Positions 1 to 6,134 of a DNA stretch of 6,619 nucleotides are shown piece by piece. Location of the stretch: contig CAMNBY010000133.1 of assembly GCA_946533615.1 (NCBI GenBank), forward strand, positions 1 through 6,619. The letters run 5' to 3'. Below the pieces are notes generated by a model. It had not been told where the DNA came from. It ran no database searches and worked only from the letters and a program-made list of their open reading frames with translations. How positions within the stretch are numbered: the first letter of the stretch is position 1; each line of letters opens with the position of its first letter. Origin of the DNA: an uncultured Clostridia bacterium (GTDB lineage: Bacteria > Bacillota > Clostridia > Oscillospirales > Ruminococcaceae). A program made the translations under genes and the position numbers.

Positions 1-96
1 TACGCGGGAGTGATAAAGCTGCTCCGCGAAGGCTGCACCCAGGTCTATTCGGCAGGGGATATAATCGCGGCTTATACCGATAAAACTCAATGGTAA
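1..96 (+). CDS. C-terminal 31 residues of an upstream gene, tentatively DprA/Smf-like
   Basis: Only the 3' end is in the window: an open frame from base 1 to the TAA at 94-96, giving 31 residues that end ...AAYTDKTQW. The segment GVIKLLREGCTQVYSAGDII resembles the end of the Rossmann-like domain of DprA/Smf DNA-processing proteins, where a G-x-N-x-LI-x-x-GA-x-x-V-x-x-A-x-DI pattern is usual. Here the usual Asn and Ala are replaced (I and C), and 31 residues are too few to be sure. If it is DprA, it would load RecA on incoming single-stranded DNA and would lack the C-terminal winged helix found in some homologues. The gene is followed at once by a strong terminator, so it is not part of the downstream operon. 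That the frame is coding is fairly safe; the family name is weak. Confidence 0.5.
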   Translation, partial: YAGVIKLLREGCTQVYSAGDIIAAYTDKTQW

Positions 97-101
97 GATG
101 T

Positions 102-155
102 GGAAGATCATTTCTGCAAGGCTTTTTCGGCTTTTCGGAGATGATTTTCCTTTTT
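102..155 (+). terminator. Rho-independent terminator of the upstream gene
   Basis: Bases 102-122 pair with 130-150 over 21 positions around a 7-nt loop (123-129). There is a single mismatch (C117 against T135) and a few G-U pairs. Five T residues follow immediately (151-155). The stem starts 5 nt after the TAA of the upstream gene. The left side is not preceded by an A-tract that would make a good T-tract on the other strand, so it reads as a one-way terminator for the plus strand. It insulates the rnj promoter just downstream from upstream transcription. Confidence 0.88.
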
Positions 156-170
156 GCGTCAAAAATCTAC

Positions 171-206
171 TTGACATCATAGAGAAAAAATAGTATTATA
201 TATTTA
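171..206 (+). promoter_or_regulatory. SigA-type promoter for the rnj-gdpP-rplI-dnaB-tilS operon
   Basis: A perfect -35 box TTGACA (171-176) is followed by exactly 17 bp and a -10 box TATTAT (194-199), one mismatch from TATAAT. The expected start of transcription is near A206. The spacer and flanks are AT-rich, with a short A-run (161-165) just upstream of the -35 box. The promoter lies 16 bp after the T-tract of the upstream terminator and is the only strong promoter I see in the window. It should drive rnj and, with no terminators in between, the genes behind it. The predicted start leaves an untranslated leader of about 244 nt. Confidence 0.85.
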
Positions 207-365
207 GTAACTTTTGTTCGTTTATGGCTTTCGGGTCATTTTATATTTTTCGGAGGCCATCGGCAGCGCCGCCTTGTCTTACATATCGTTTCTGTATGGC
301 AGCCTGCTTTGTCCGAAGAATATCATATTGAACGTTATAATTGTTTCAGACCAATAACTAATTCA

Positions 366-374
366 AGGAAGGAG
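366..374 (+). promoter_or_regulatory. Strong Shine-Dalgarno sequence with no start codon at normal distance
   Basis: AGGAAGGAG (366-374) is among the best ribosome binding sites in the window, but no ATG, GTG or TTG lies 5-12 nt downstream in any frame. The only near candidate is CTG at 385-387, which is in another frame and would give a 42-codon ORF ending at a TAG near 511. The rnj start ATG at 450 is 75 nt away linearly. Folding of bases 378-441 would bring the site to 11 nt from that ATG. Confidence 0.6.
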
Positions 375-377
375 CGT

Positions 378-441
378 CCCGCGCCTGCCGGTTTTGCGCT
401 GCACAGAAAGGCTGTGCCGTGTGCTTCGGTGTGCCCGCGGG
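378..441 (+). promoter_or_regulatory. Predicted hairpin between the Shine-Dalgarno and the rnj start codon
   Basis: Base pairing was read by eye. The outer GC clamp is 378-383 with 436-441, six Watson-Crick pairs (CCCGCG/CGCGGG). Inside it are 387-391 with 426-430 (five pairs, two of them G-U) and 395-399 with 419-423 (five pairs, three of them G-U). A T400/C418 mismatch follows, and the top stem is 401-406 with 412-417 (six Watson-Crick pairs, GCACAG/CTGTGC) around the loop AAAGG. The clamp and top stem are strong and the middle is weak. Only 3 nt separate the Shine-Dalgarno sequence from the base of the stem, and 8 nt separate the stem from ATG 450. Confidence 0.55.
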
Positions 442-449
442 CAATATGT

Positions 450-2264
450 ATGTATTATAGAAAAAACAAGAACGAACGCAACGGAGATAAGTCTGCCGGG
501 ATCCCCATAGGGCAGGCTGCGGCGGAGCTTACCGAAAAGAAGAAGGCACCTCCTGCTGGAAAGCCCAGACAACGCCAGCAGCAGCGCGACCCTCAGCGAA
601 AGACTCCCGTTAAGATAATCCCCTTGGGCGGCCTTAACGAGATAGGCAAGAACTTTACTGTTATTGAATGTGCCAACGATATGCTGGTCATCGACTGCGG
701 CCTTGCGTTCCCCGATTCGGAGATGCTGGGCGTTGATATCGTTATCCCCGATTTCACCTATATCGAGCAGAACATCGACAAGCTTCGCGGCGTAGTTATC
801 ACTCACGGACACGAGGATCATATCGGCGGCCTGCCGTATTTTCTTAAAAAGTTCAATGTCCCTGTTTACGGTACTTCGCTGACCATCGGCCTTATTGAAG
901 GCAAGCTGCGTGAGCACGAGATACTCTCTGACTGCGAGCTGCACACCGTTGCTCCCAGACAGACTGTCAAGCTCGGCTGTATGGCTGTTGAGTTTATAAG
1001 AGTCAACCATTCTATTCCCGATGCTGTGGGCTTTGCGATCCACACTCCTGCGGGTGTTCTTATCCATACGGGAGATTTCAAGGTGGACTACACGCCGATC
1101 CAGGGCGGCATCATAGACCTGGCTCGCTTTGCCGAGCTTGGAAACAGGGGAGTGCTGGCGCTGATGTCGGACTCGACCAATTCCGAGCGCCCCGGATTTA
1201 CGATGAGCGAACGCAAGGTCGGCGACAGCTTTGACAAGCTGTTCAGCAAGGCCGACGGCAAGCGCATTATAATTGCCACCTTTGCCTCTAATATCCACCG
1301 CATACAGCAGATAGTGAACCGTGCCGACGCAACAGGCCGAAAGGTCGCGGTCTCGGGAAGGAGCATGGTGAACGTTATCGGCGTTGGCATTGAGCTTGGA
1401 TATCTTAAAGTCCCCGACGGGCTGCTTGTCGATATCGAGTCGATAGGACAGTATCCGCCCGAGAAGATGTGCATCGTGACCACAGGCAGCCAGGGCGAGC
1501 CTATGTCGGCGCTTACAAGAATGGCCAGCTGTGAGCACAGACAGGTCTCGATCAACCCGAATGATTTTATCATAATCTCCGCAAAGCCGATACCCGGCAA
1601 CGAAAAGTATGTTACCAAGGTCGTCAACGAGCTGATGAAGCTGGGCGCCGAGGTGGTATACGAGGATATGTATGACGTTCATGTTTCAGGTCACGCCTGT
1701 CAGGAGGAGCAGAAGCTGATACTTTCGATCACCAAGCCCCGGTTCTTTATCCCTGTTCACGGTGAGTACAAGCATCTGATGAAGCACAAGGCTACGGCAA
1801 TGACGGTCGGCATACCCGAGGAGCGGATAATCGTTGCGGACATCGGAAACGTCATCGAGACTGACGGCGTTGACATGAAGATAACGGGACAGGTGCCTGC
1901 CGGAAAGGTGCTTGTTGACGGCCTTGGAGTCGGTGATGTAGGCTCGATAGTCCTGCGTGACAGAAAGAGGCTTTCGGAGGACGGCCTGATAATTGCGGTC
2001 GCCACAGTTGACCGCAGCGAGGGCGTTATCCTTGCGGGGCCTGACATTGTTTCACGCGGCTTTGTTTATGTCCGCGAGAGTGAGGAGCTTATTGACGAAG
2101 CAAGAAAGCTGATGACCGAGACTCTCCAGACCTGCCTTGACAGGAATATGCGAGAATGGAACGCCATCAAGGGCAGAATGAAAGACGAGCTTTCGGAGCT
2201 TATATATCAAAAGACCAAGCGCAGCCCCATGATACTCCCGATTATCATGGAGATCAGCTACTGA
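450..2264 (+). CDS. rnj: Ribonuclease J (metallo-beta-lactamase / beta-CASP)
   Basis: RNase J is a cytoplasmic zinc-dependent 5'-3' exoribonuclease and endonuclease central to mRNA decay and rRNA maturation in Gram-positive bacteria. With the ATG at 450 the product is 604 residues. Residues 1-53 form a basic, Gln/Arg/Lys/Pro-rich, probably disordered tail. The beta-lactamase core opens at VKIIPLGGLNEIGKN (about 54-68). Metal ligands are all visible: HGHEDH (H119, H121, D123, H124), H187, D209 in HTGD, and H437 in IPVHGEY. Beta-CASP signatures include GRSM (303-306), TTGSQGEP (344-351) and HVSGH (411-415). The C-terminal dimer domain is complete. B. subtilis RNase J1 is about 555 residues, and the excess here is the tail. 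ATG 450 was chosen because it is the only in-frame ATG before the core; the frame stays open to a TTG at 309, but that start is unconvincing. It is the first gene of the operon. Whether it is closer to J1 or J2 is not decided here, but the active site is intact. Confidence 0.95.
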   Translation: MYYRKNKNERNGDKSAGIPIGQAAAELTEKKKAPPAGKPRQRQQQRDPQRKTPVKIIPLGGLNEIGKNFTVIECANDMLVIDCGLAFPDSEMLGVDIVIPDFTYIEQNIDKLRGVVITHGHEDHIGGLPYFLKKFNVPVYGTSLTIGLIEGKLREHEILSDCELHTVAPRQTVKLGCMAVEFIRVNHSIPDAVGFAIHTPAGVLIHTGDFKVDYTPIQGGIIDLARFAELGNRGVLALMSDSTNSERPGFTMSERKVGDSFDKLFSKADGKRIIIATFASNIHRIQQIVNRADATGRKVAVSGRSMVNVIGVGIELGYLKVPDGLLVDIESIGQYPPEKMCIVTTGSQGEPMSALTRMASCEHRQVSINPNDFIIISAKPIPGNEKYVTKVVNELMKLGAEVVYEDMYDVHVSGHACQEEQKLILSITKPRFFIPVHGEYKHLMKHKATAMTVGIPEERIIVADIGNVIETDGVDMKITGQVPAGKVLVDGLGVGDVGSIVLRDRKRLSEDGLIIAVATVDRSEGVILAGPDIVSRGFVYVRESEELIDEARKLMTETLQTCLDRNMREWNAIKGRMKDELSELIYQKTKRSPMILPIIMEISY

Positions 2265-2318
2265 CAGAGAAAGAAATAAATACTCACTAACCGAGAAAAG
2301 GAAGGACGGTCAAACAAA

Positions 2319-4289
2319 ATGAAGGGAATCAGTGCGTTTGATACGATCATCAAGATAACCACTGCGGCAATAGCCGTGGCGGCTCTTGTTGCTTCGTATC
2401 TCGTTTATGATAATCCTGGGTCATCGGGTACGGGAAAGGCGCTGCTTGTCATTTCCGTGCTGTCGATTCTGCTGTATATCGCAGAATCGCTGCTGTTCCG
2501 CGGAAGGCTCCGCAGGCTGGTGGCTAAGACCTCTTCGATGATAACCAAAACGGAACGCGAGAGCCTGCTGCATTTTCCTGCTCCCGTGATAATCATTGAC
2601 TCCGAGAGGACGATCGTCTGGTACAACAGGCGCTTCGGAATGGATGTTTACACCGATACCGAGGCCTACGGGCTGAATATCAATGATATAATTCAGATGG
2701 ATTTTCAGAAAGTGTTCTCGCCGCAGGGCGATATAATCAGGTTCAAGGACAAGTTCTACAGGACGATGGGCATACACACCGACGCTACGGGACAGCTCTC
2801 CATGATCTGCTTTTATGACAGCACCGATTATGTCCGCCTTGAATACGAACACAGACAGTCCCATAAGAATGTTATAATCATCTGCATTGACAACTTTGAA
2901 GACCTTATGGTCAATATCCGCGAGAGCGAAAAGGCTCACGCCCTTGTACAGATAGAAAAGCTGATCGAGAACTTTACAGAGGGTTCGACAGCGTTTTCAA
3001 AGAAGATCTCCAATGACAAGTTCTATGTCATTATGGAGGACAGACACCTTATCCCGATAGTCGAGAACCGCTTCCGCATACTTGAACAGGCGAGGAGCAT
3101 CAAGGTCGATGACAGACAGAACCTGACTCTTTCGATCGGTGTCGGTTCTCACGCGGATAACCTTGCCGAGAGCGAAGCTTACGCAAGGCAGGCTCTTGAT
3201 ATGTGCCTTGGACGAGGCGGAGATCAGGCAGCCGTGAGAAAAGAAAACGGTTATGAGTTCTTTGGCGGCGTTTCGGGCGGCATGGAAAAGAGCACCAAGG
3301 TCAAGACCAGAATGGTCGCCAAGAGCATGATGGAGCTTATGCAGAGCTGTGAAAAGATACTTGTCATGGGCCACAGATATTCCGATCTGGACGCTGTGGG
3401 CTCGGCGGTCGGTATGTGTTCGGCTGCACGAAAGATGGGCAAGGAGTCCTATGTCGTAGTGAACCGCGACACCAGCCTTGCAAAGCTGCTTATCAATTAT
3501 CTTGACGAGAACGATATAAACAATTATTTCATCACACCCGCTGCCGGCATCGAGCGAATGACCGAGAACACCATGCTCATTATCGTTGATACGCATAATC
3601 CCGATCTTGTCGAGAGCAAAGAGGTCCTTGCCCGCGCAAGGACTTTGGTCGTCATCGACCATCACAGACTGCTTGTTAAGTCAATTGACAATGCCGTGAT
3701 GTTCTACCATGAGCCGACAGCTTCATCGGCCTGTGAAATGGTGGCAGAGCTTATCGAGTATTTTGGCATAAGCTCGAAGATCCCCGCTCCTGTTGCTGAG
3801 GCTTTGCTGTCGGGTATTATGCTTGATACAAAGAACTTCATCATGAAGACAGGCGTCCGCACCTTTGAGGCCGCTGCCTTCCTGAGAAAGCTCGGTGCTG
3901 ACACGATCGCGGTAAAGCGCCTGTTTGCGAACTCCATCGAGACTTATCAGCATAAGTCACAGATCATCAATTCCGCGCAGATCTACCGCAAATGCGCTAT
4001 CGCTGTGGCTGAGGATATATTCGATAACATCCGAGTGGCTTCTTCGCAGGCTGCGGACGAGATGCTTGGTATCGTTGGCGTTAATGCTTCCTTTGTGCTT
4101 TACGAGATAAACGGCACTGTCAATATCTCGGCGCGAAGCATGGGAGCTTTTAATGTTCAGATAGTTATGGAGGCTCTGGGCGGCGGCGGCCACATGACCA
4201 TGGCTGCGACACAGCTCAAGACCGACCTTGAAAGCGCAGGAAGAGCGCTGAAAGAGGCTATCGACGAATATATAAGAAATAACGGTTGA
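2319..4289 (+). CDS. gdpP: Cyclic-di-AMP phosphodiesterase GdpP (PAS, degenerate GGDEF, DHH-DHHA1)
   Basis: GdpP (YybT) is a membrane-anchored enzyme that hydrolyses the second messenger c-di-AMP to pApA, so affecting potassium and osmotic balance, cell-wall stress and beta-lactam tolerance. The 656 residues match the family's usual length of about 650-660. Two membrane helices (about 9-30 and 40-60) are followed by a PAS-like domain (about 80-180). Next is a degenerate GGDEF domain (about 183-310) in which SNDKF (231-235) replaces the GGDEF motif, as expected for this family, so no diguanylate cyclase activity is likely. The DHH domain has GHRYSDLD (H352, D356, D358), D424 in VDTH, IDHH (D447, H448, H449) and D503. 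The DHHA1 domain carries GGGGH (621-625). The catalytic residues I can identify are present. The ATG has a ribosome site AAAAGGAAGGA (2296-2306) 12 nt upstream. It sits 54 nt after rnj and 22 nt before rplI, the standard Firmicutes neighbour. Confidence 0.95.
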   Translation: MKGISAFDTIIKITTAAIAVAALVASYLVYDNPGSSGTGKALLVISVLSILLYIAESLLFRGRLRRLVAKTSSMITKTERESLLHFPAPVIIIDSERTIVWYNRRFGMDVYTDTEAYGLNINDIIQMDFQKVFSPQGDIIRFKDKFYRTMGIHTDATGQLSMICFYDSTDYVRLEYEHRQSHKNVIIICIDNFEDLMVNIRESEKAHALVQIEKLIENFTEGSTAFSKKISNDKFYVIMEDRHLIPIVENRFRILEQARSIKVDDRQNLTLSIGVGSHADNLAESEAYARQALDMCLGRGGDQAAVRKENGYEFFGGVSGGMEKSTKVKTRMVAKSMMELMQSCEKILVMGHRYSDLDAVGSAVGMCSAARKMGKESYVVVNRDTSLAKLLINYLDENDINNYFITPAAGIERMTENTMLIIVDTHNPDLVESKEVLARARTLVVIDHHRLLVKSIDNAVMFYHEPTASSACEMVAELIEYFGISSKIPAPVAEALLSGIMLDTKNFIMKTGVRTFEAAAFLRKLGADTIAVKRLFANSIETYQHKSQIINSAQIYRKCAIAVAEDIFDNIRVASSQAADEMLGIVGVNASFVLYEINGTVNISARSMGAFNVQIVMEALGGGGHMTMAATQLKTDLESAGRALKEAIDEYIRNNG

Positions 4290-4311
4290 TCCGAAGAAAG
4301 GATAGTTAATA

Positions 4312-4758
4312 ATGAAGGTTATCTTACTTAAAGACGTAAAAGGCTCGGGCAAGGCAGGGGACACCCTGAACGTTGCCGACGGATATGCAAGGAATTTTCT
4401 GATCGCCCGCGGACTTGCTGTTGAGGCTAACGCCAAGAATCTCAACGAGCTTGCCGGTAAGAAGGCTTCTGCTCAGCATAAGCTTGATGTTGAAAAGGCA
4501 GAGAACGAAAAGATCGCTGCTTCTCTTGAGGGCAAGGAGGTTGTTGTCAAGGCAAAAGCAGGACAGGGCGGCAAGCTCTTCGGCGCTGTTACAGGCGGTG
4601 CTGTTGCTGATGCCATCAAGCAGTCCTACAATATGACTGTTGACAAGAAAAAGATCCAGCTTTCGGGCGAGATCAAGAGCTTTGGCGATTATTCTGCTGT
4701 TATTAAGATGACGCAGGGCGTAAGCTGTTCGATCAGAATAAAGGTGGTTGAGGAATAA
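4312..4758 (+). CDS. rplI: 50S ribosomal protein L9
   Basis: L9 binds 23S rRNA near the base of the L1 stalk and extends along the ribosome surface, where it helps maintain translation fidelity and frame. The 148-residue length is normal. The N-terminal domain shows the L9 signature: MKVILLKDVKGSGKAG, then NVADGYARNFLIARGLAVEA (20-39). A Lys/Glu/Ala-rich central helix spans about 42-75. The C-terminal RNA-binding domain begins near 76 with GKLFGAVT (87-94). The start ATG has AGAAAGGA 9 nt upstream. The gene's TAA overlaps the dnaB ATG by one base (TAATG), and dnaB's ribosome site lies inside the rplI 3' end. This L9 gene is next to dnaB rather than in an rpsF-ssb-rpsR cluster, as in B. subtilis. 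Confidence 0.97.
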   Translation: MKVILLKDVKGSGKAGDTLNVADGYARNFLIARGLAVEANAKNLNELAGKKASAQHKLDVEKAENEKIAASLEGKEVVVKAKAGQGGKLFGAVTGGAVADAIKQSYNMTVDKKKIQLSGEIKSFGDYSAVIKMTQGVSCSIRIKVVEE

Positions 4759-4760
4759 TG
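4741..4760 (+). promoter_or_regulatory. Stop-start overlap and internal ribosome site coupling rplI to dnaB
   Basis: The rplI TAA (4756-4758) and the dnaB ATG (4758-4760) share one base as TAATG. A purine-rich AAGGTGG (4741-4747) stands 10 nt before the ATG, and a second GAGGA (4750-4754) is only 3 nt away. This is typical of termination-reinitiation, which would tie DnaB synthesis to that of L9. Confidence 0.7.
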
Positions 4761-6128
4761 CCGGATAACAGCTATTCTCCGCTGCGGCTCAGCGAGATGC
4801 TCGGCAAGGAACCGCCGTATTCTCTCGAGGCCGAGCAGGCAGTTATCGGCGGCATACTTATTGAGAAAAACGTCCTGTCGGTCGTTATGGATTCTGTCCG
4901 TCCCGAGTGTTTTTACAATGATCTTAACCGAGATATTTATACTGTCATCATGAGGCTGTTTGCTTCGTCTGTAACGCCCGATGTTGTGTCGGTGCTCAAT
5001 GAGTGCGTGACGGCGGGCGTTTTCCAGACTTCGGCTATGGCGAAGACCTATCTGACGAAGATAATGGAGTCTACGCCTTCCATCAGCAACATCAAGTCCT
5101 ACTGCAAGATACTTGAGGAAAAGTATCTGATACGTTCGCTGATGAACGCAGCTGCGGATATTATCGAGATGACCAACGAGGGCTCCGAAGACGCCCAGAC
5201 GATGCTTGATGCTGCCGAGCAAAAGATCTATGACATTCGTCAGGGAAAGGATACGCAGGGGCTCACGAAGCTTGAAAACGTTGTTATTGATGTTTACGAT
5301 CATCTGATGGAGATAACAGGACCCGAGGGCGACCAGCACAAAGGCACAGCTACGGGGTTCAAGCAGCTTGACGCTATCACCACTGGACTGAACAAGACCG
5401 ACCTTATTATTCTGGCGGCTCGTCCTGCTATGGGTAAATCTGCCTTTGCGCTGAACATTGCTGTTAATGCCTGTAAGACTTCAAACAAGCAGGTAGTTAT
5501 TTTCTCTCTCGAAATGAGCAACGAGCAGGTCGCTTCGCGTATTCTTGCTTCAGAGGCGCTTGTTAACAACAGCAAGCTTCGCGCAGGCAAGCTGAGTCAG
5601 GAGGACTGGTCTAAGCTGGCAGACGGCACCGAAAGGCTTGTTAATCTGCCGCTCTATCTTGATGAGAGCGCAGGCATCACGGTCCCCAGCATGAAGGCTA
5701 AGCTTAGAAGAATGAACAATCTTGGGCTTGTGGTGATTGACTACTTGCAGCTGATGAGCTCTCCTAATAAGCACACCAACCGCGTTACTGAGGTGACAGA
5801 GATCACGAGACAGCTTAAGCTGATGGCGAAAGAATTGCAGGTGCCTGTTATTGCACTTTCACAGCTGTCGCGTAGCTCTGAAAAGCGCGATGATAAGCGC
5901 CCGATGCTTTCCGACCTTCGTGAGTCGGGCTCTATTGAGCAGGACGCAGATATTATCCTTTTTCTCTACCGTGACGCTTATTACGACAAGAATTCTGAGG
6001 ATCAGAGCACCGCGCAGTGTATCGTAGCCAAGAACCGCCACGGTGAGACAGAAACTGTAAATCTTGTTTGGCGAGGCGAGTATACGCTTTTCACTGACCC
6101 TGATCTTATCCACAAGGAGTACAGGTAA
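4758..6128 (+). CDS. dnaB: Replicative DNA helicase DnaB
   Basis: DnaB (called DnaC in B. subtilis) is the hexameric 5'-3' helicase that unwinds DNA at the replication fork and interacts with primase. The 456 residues fit the family (454 in B. subtilis, 471 in E. coli). The helical N-terminal domain begins with PYSLEAEQAVIGGIL (20-34) and runs to about 120. A linker helix follows, then a RecA-like motor domain (about 190-450). The Walker A motif is ARPAMGKSA (221-229, catalytic K227), Walker B ends at D328 in LVVIDYLQLM, ALSQLSR (366-372) is the H3-like motif, and AKNRHG (424-429) carries the expected arginine finger region. There is no intein or insertion. The ATG overlaps the rplI stop by one base, so translational coupling is likely; AAGGTGG (4741-4747) lies 10 nt upstream. 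No separate promoter is seen. Confidence 0.97.
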   Translation: MPDNSYSPLRLSEMLGKEPPYSLEAEQAVIGGILIEKNVLSVVMDSVRPECFYNDLNRDIYTVIMRLFASSVTPDVVSVLNECVTAGVFQTSAMAKTYLTKIMESTPSISNIKSYCKILEEKYLIRSLMNAAADIIEMTNEGSEDAQTMLDAAEQKIYDIRQGKDTQGLTKLENVVIDVYDHLMEITGPEGDQHKGTATGFKQLDAITTGLNKTDLIILAARPAMGKSAFALNIAVNACKTSNKQVVIFSLEMSNEQVASRILASEALVNNSKLRAGKLSQEDWSKLADGTERLVNLPLYLDESAGITVPSMKAKLRRMNNLGLVVIDYLQLMSSPNKHTNRVTEVTEITRQLKLMAKELQVPVIALSQLSRSSEKRDDKRPMLSDLRESGSIEQDADIILFLYRDAYYDKNSEDQSTAQCIVAKNRHGETETVNLVWRGEYTLFTDPDLIHKEYR

Positions 6129-6134
6129 TCACCT

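Larger units (their letters stand above)
206..449 (+). promoter_or_regulatory. Long 5' leader of the rnj operon
   Basis: This stretch lies between the predicted transcription start and the chosen rnj start codon. Its first 160 nt are AT-rich, with one short GC patch (251-273) containing a GGAGG and a small CGGC-AGC-GCCG hairpin (261-271). The last 85 nt are GC-rich and hold a strong Shine-Dalgarno sequence and an extended hairpin, described separately. I recognise no known riboswitch class, T-box or protein-binding leader in it. No convincing long ORF is present: the rnj reading frame stays open up to a TTG at 309, but that part has no plausible ribosome binding site and an unusual composition. 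Since RNase J degrades mRNA, autoregulation through this leader is possible but only inferred. Confidence 0.55.

Noticed and set aside
336..341. Perfect TATAAT in the leader as a second promoter
   Set aside because: No acceptable -35 box lies 16-18 bp upstream (best about 2 of 6 matches) and there is no TGn extension, so it is probably chance in AT-rich DNA. If it were real, transcription would start near 348 and keep the hairpin and its Shine-Dalgarno.
252..357. Leader peptide from TTG 274 (27 codons, stop 355-357) behind GGAGG 252-256
   Set aside because: The linear spacing is 17 nt and the start is TTG. A small hairpin (261-271) could shorten the distance to 6 nt, but stacking these assumptions is too weak to call a gene.
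309..449. In-frame extension of RNase J upstream to a TTG at 309 (47 extra residues)
   Set aside because: The TTG has no ribosome site, and the extra residues are Cys/Arg/Pro-rich and unlike RNase J. The part 366-441 is better explained as Shine-Dalgarno plus structured leader. It is not fully excluded.
385..513. CTG-started 42-codon ORF at normal distance from the strong Shine-Dalgarno
   Set aside because: CTG starts are rare, the peptide has no recognisable features, and it runs out of frame into the rnj 5' end.
363..1682. A 439-codon open frame on the minus strand opposite rnj
   Set aside because: It lies wholly antisense to the RNase J gene, has no ribosome site or promoter I can see, and its translation is a composition-driven, His/Arg/Leu-rich sequence with no recognisable motif. 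It is a codon-bias shadow.
4689..5339. A 216-codon minus-strand open frame opposite rplI/dnaB, with other shorter antisense frames along the window
   Set aside because: All overlap well-supported genes on the plus strand and show no family motif, so they are shadows of codon usage.
6123..6134. Small inverted repeat AGGTAATCACCT just before tilS
   Set aside because: A 4-bp stem with a 4-nt loop is too weak to be a terminator or a credible control element; it has no T-tract.
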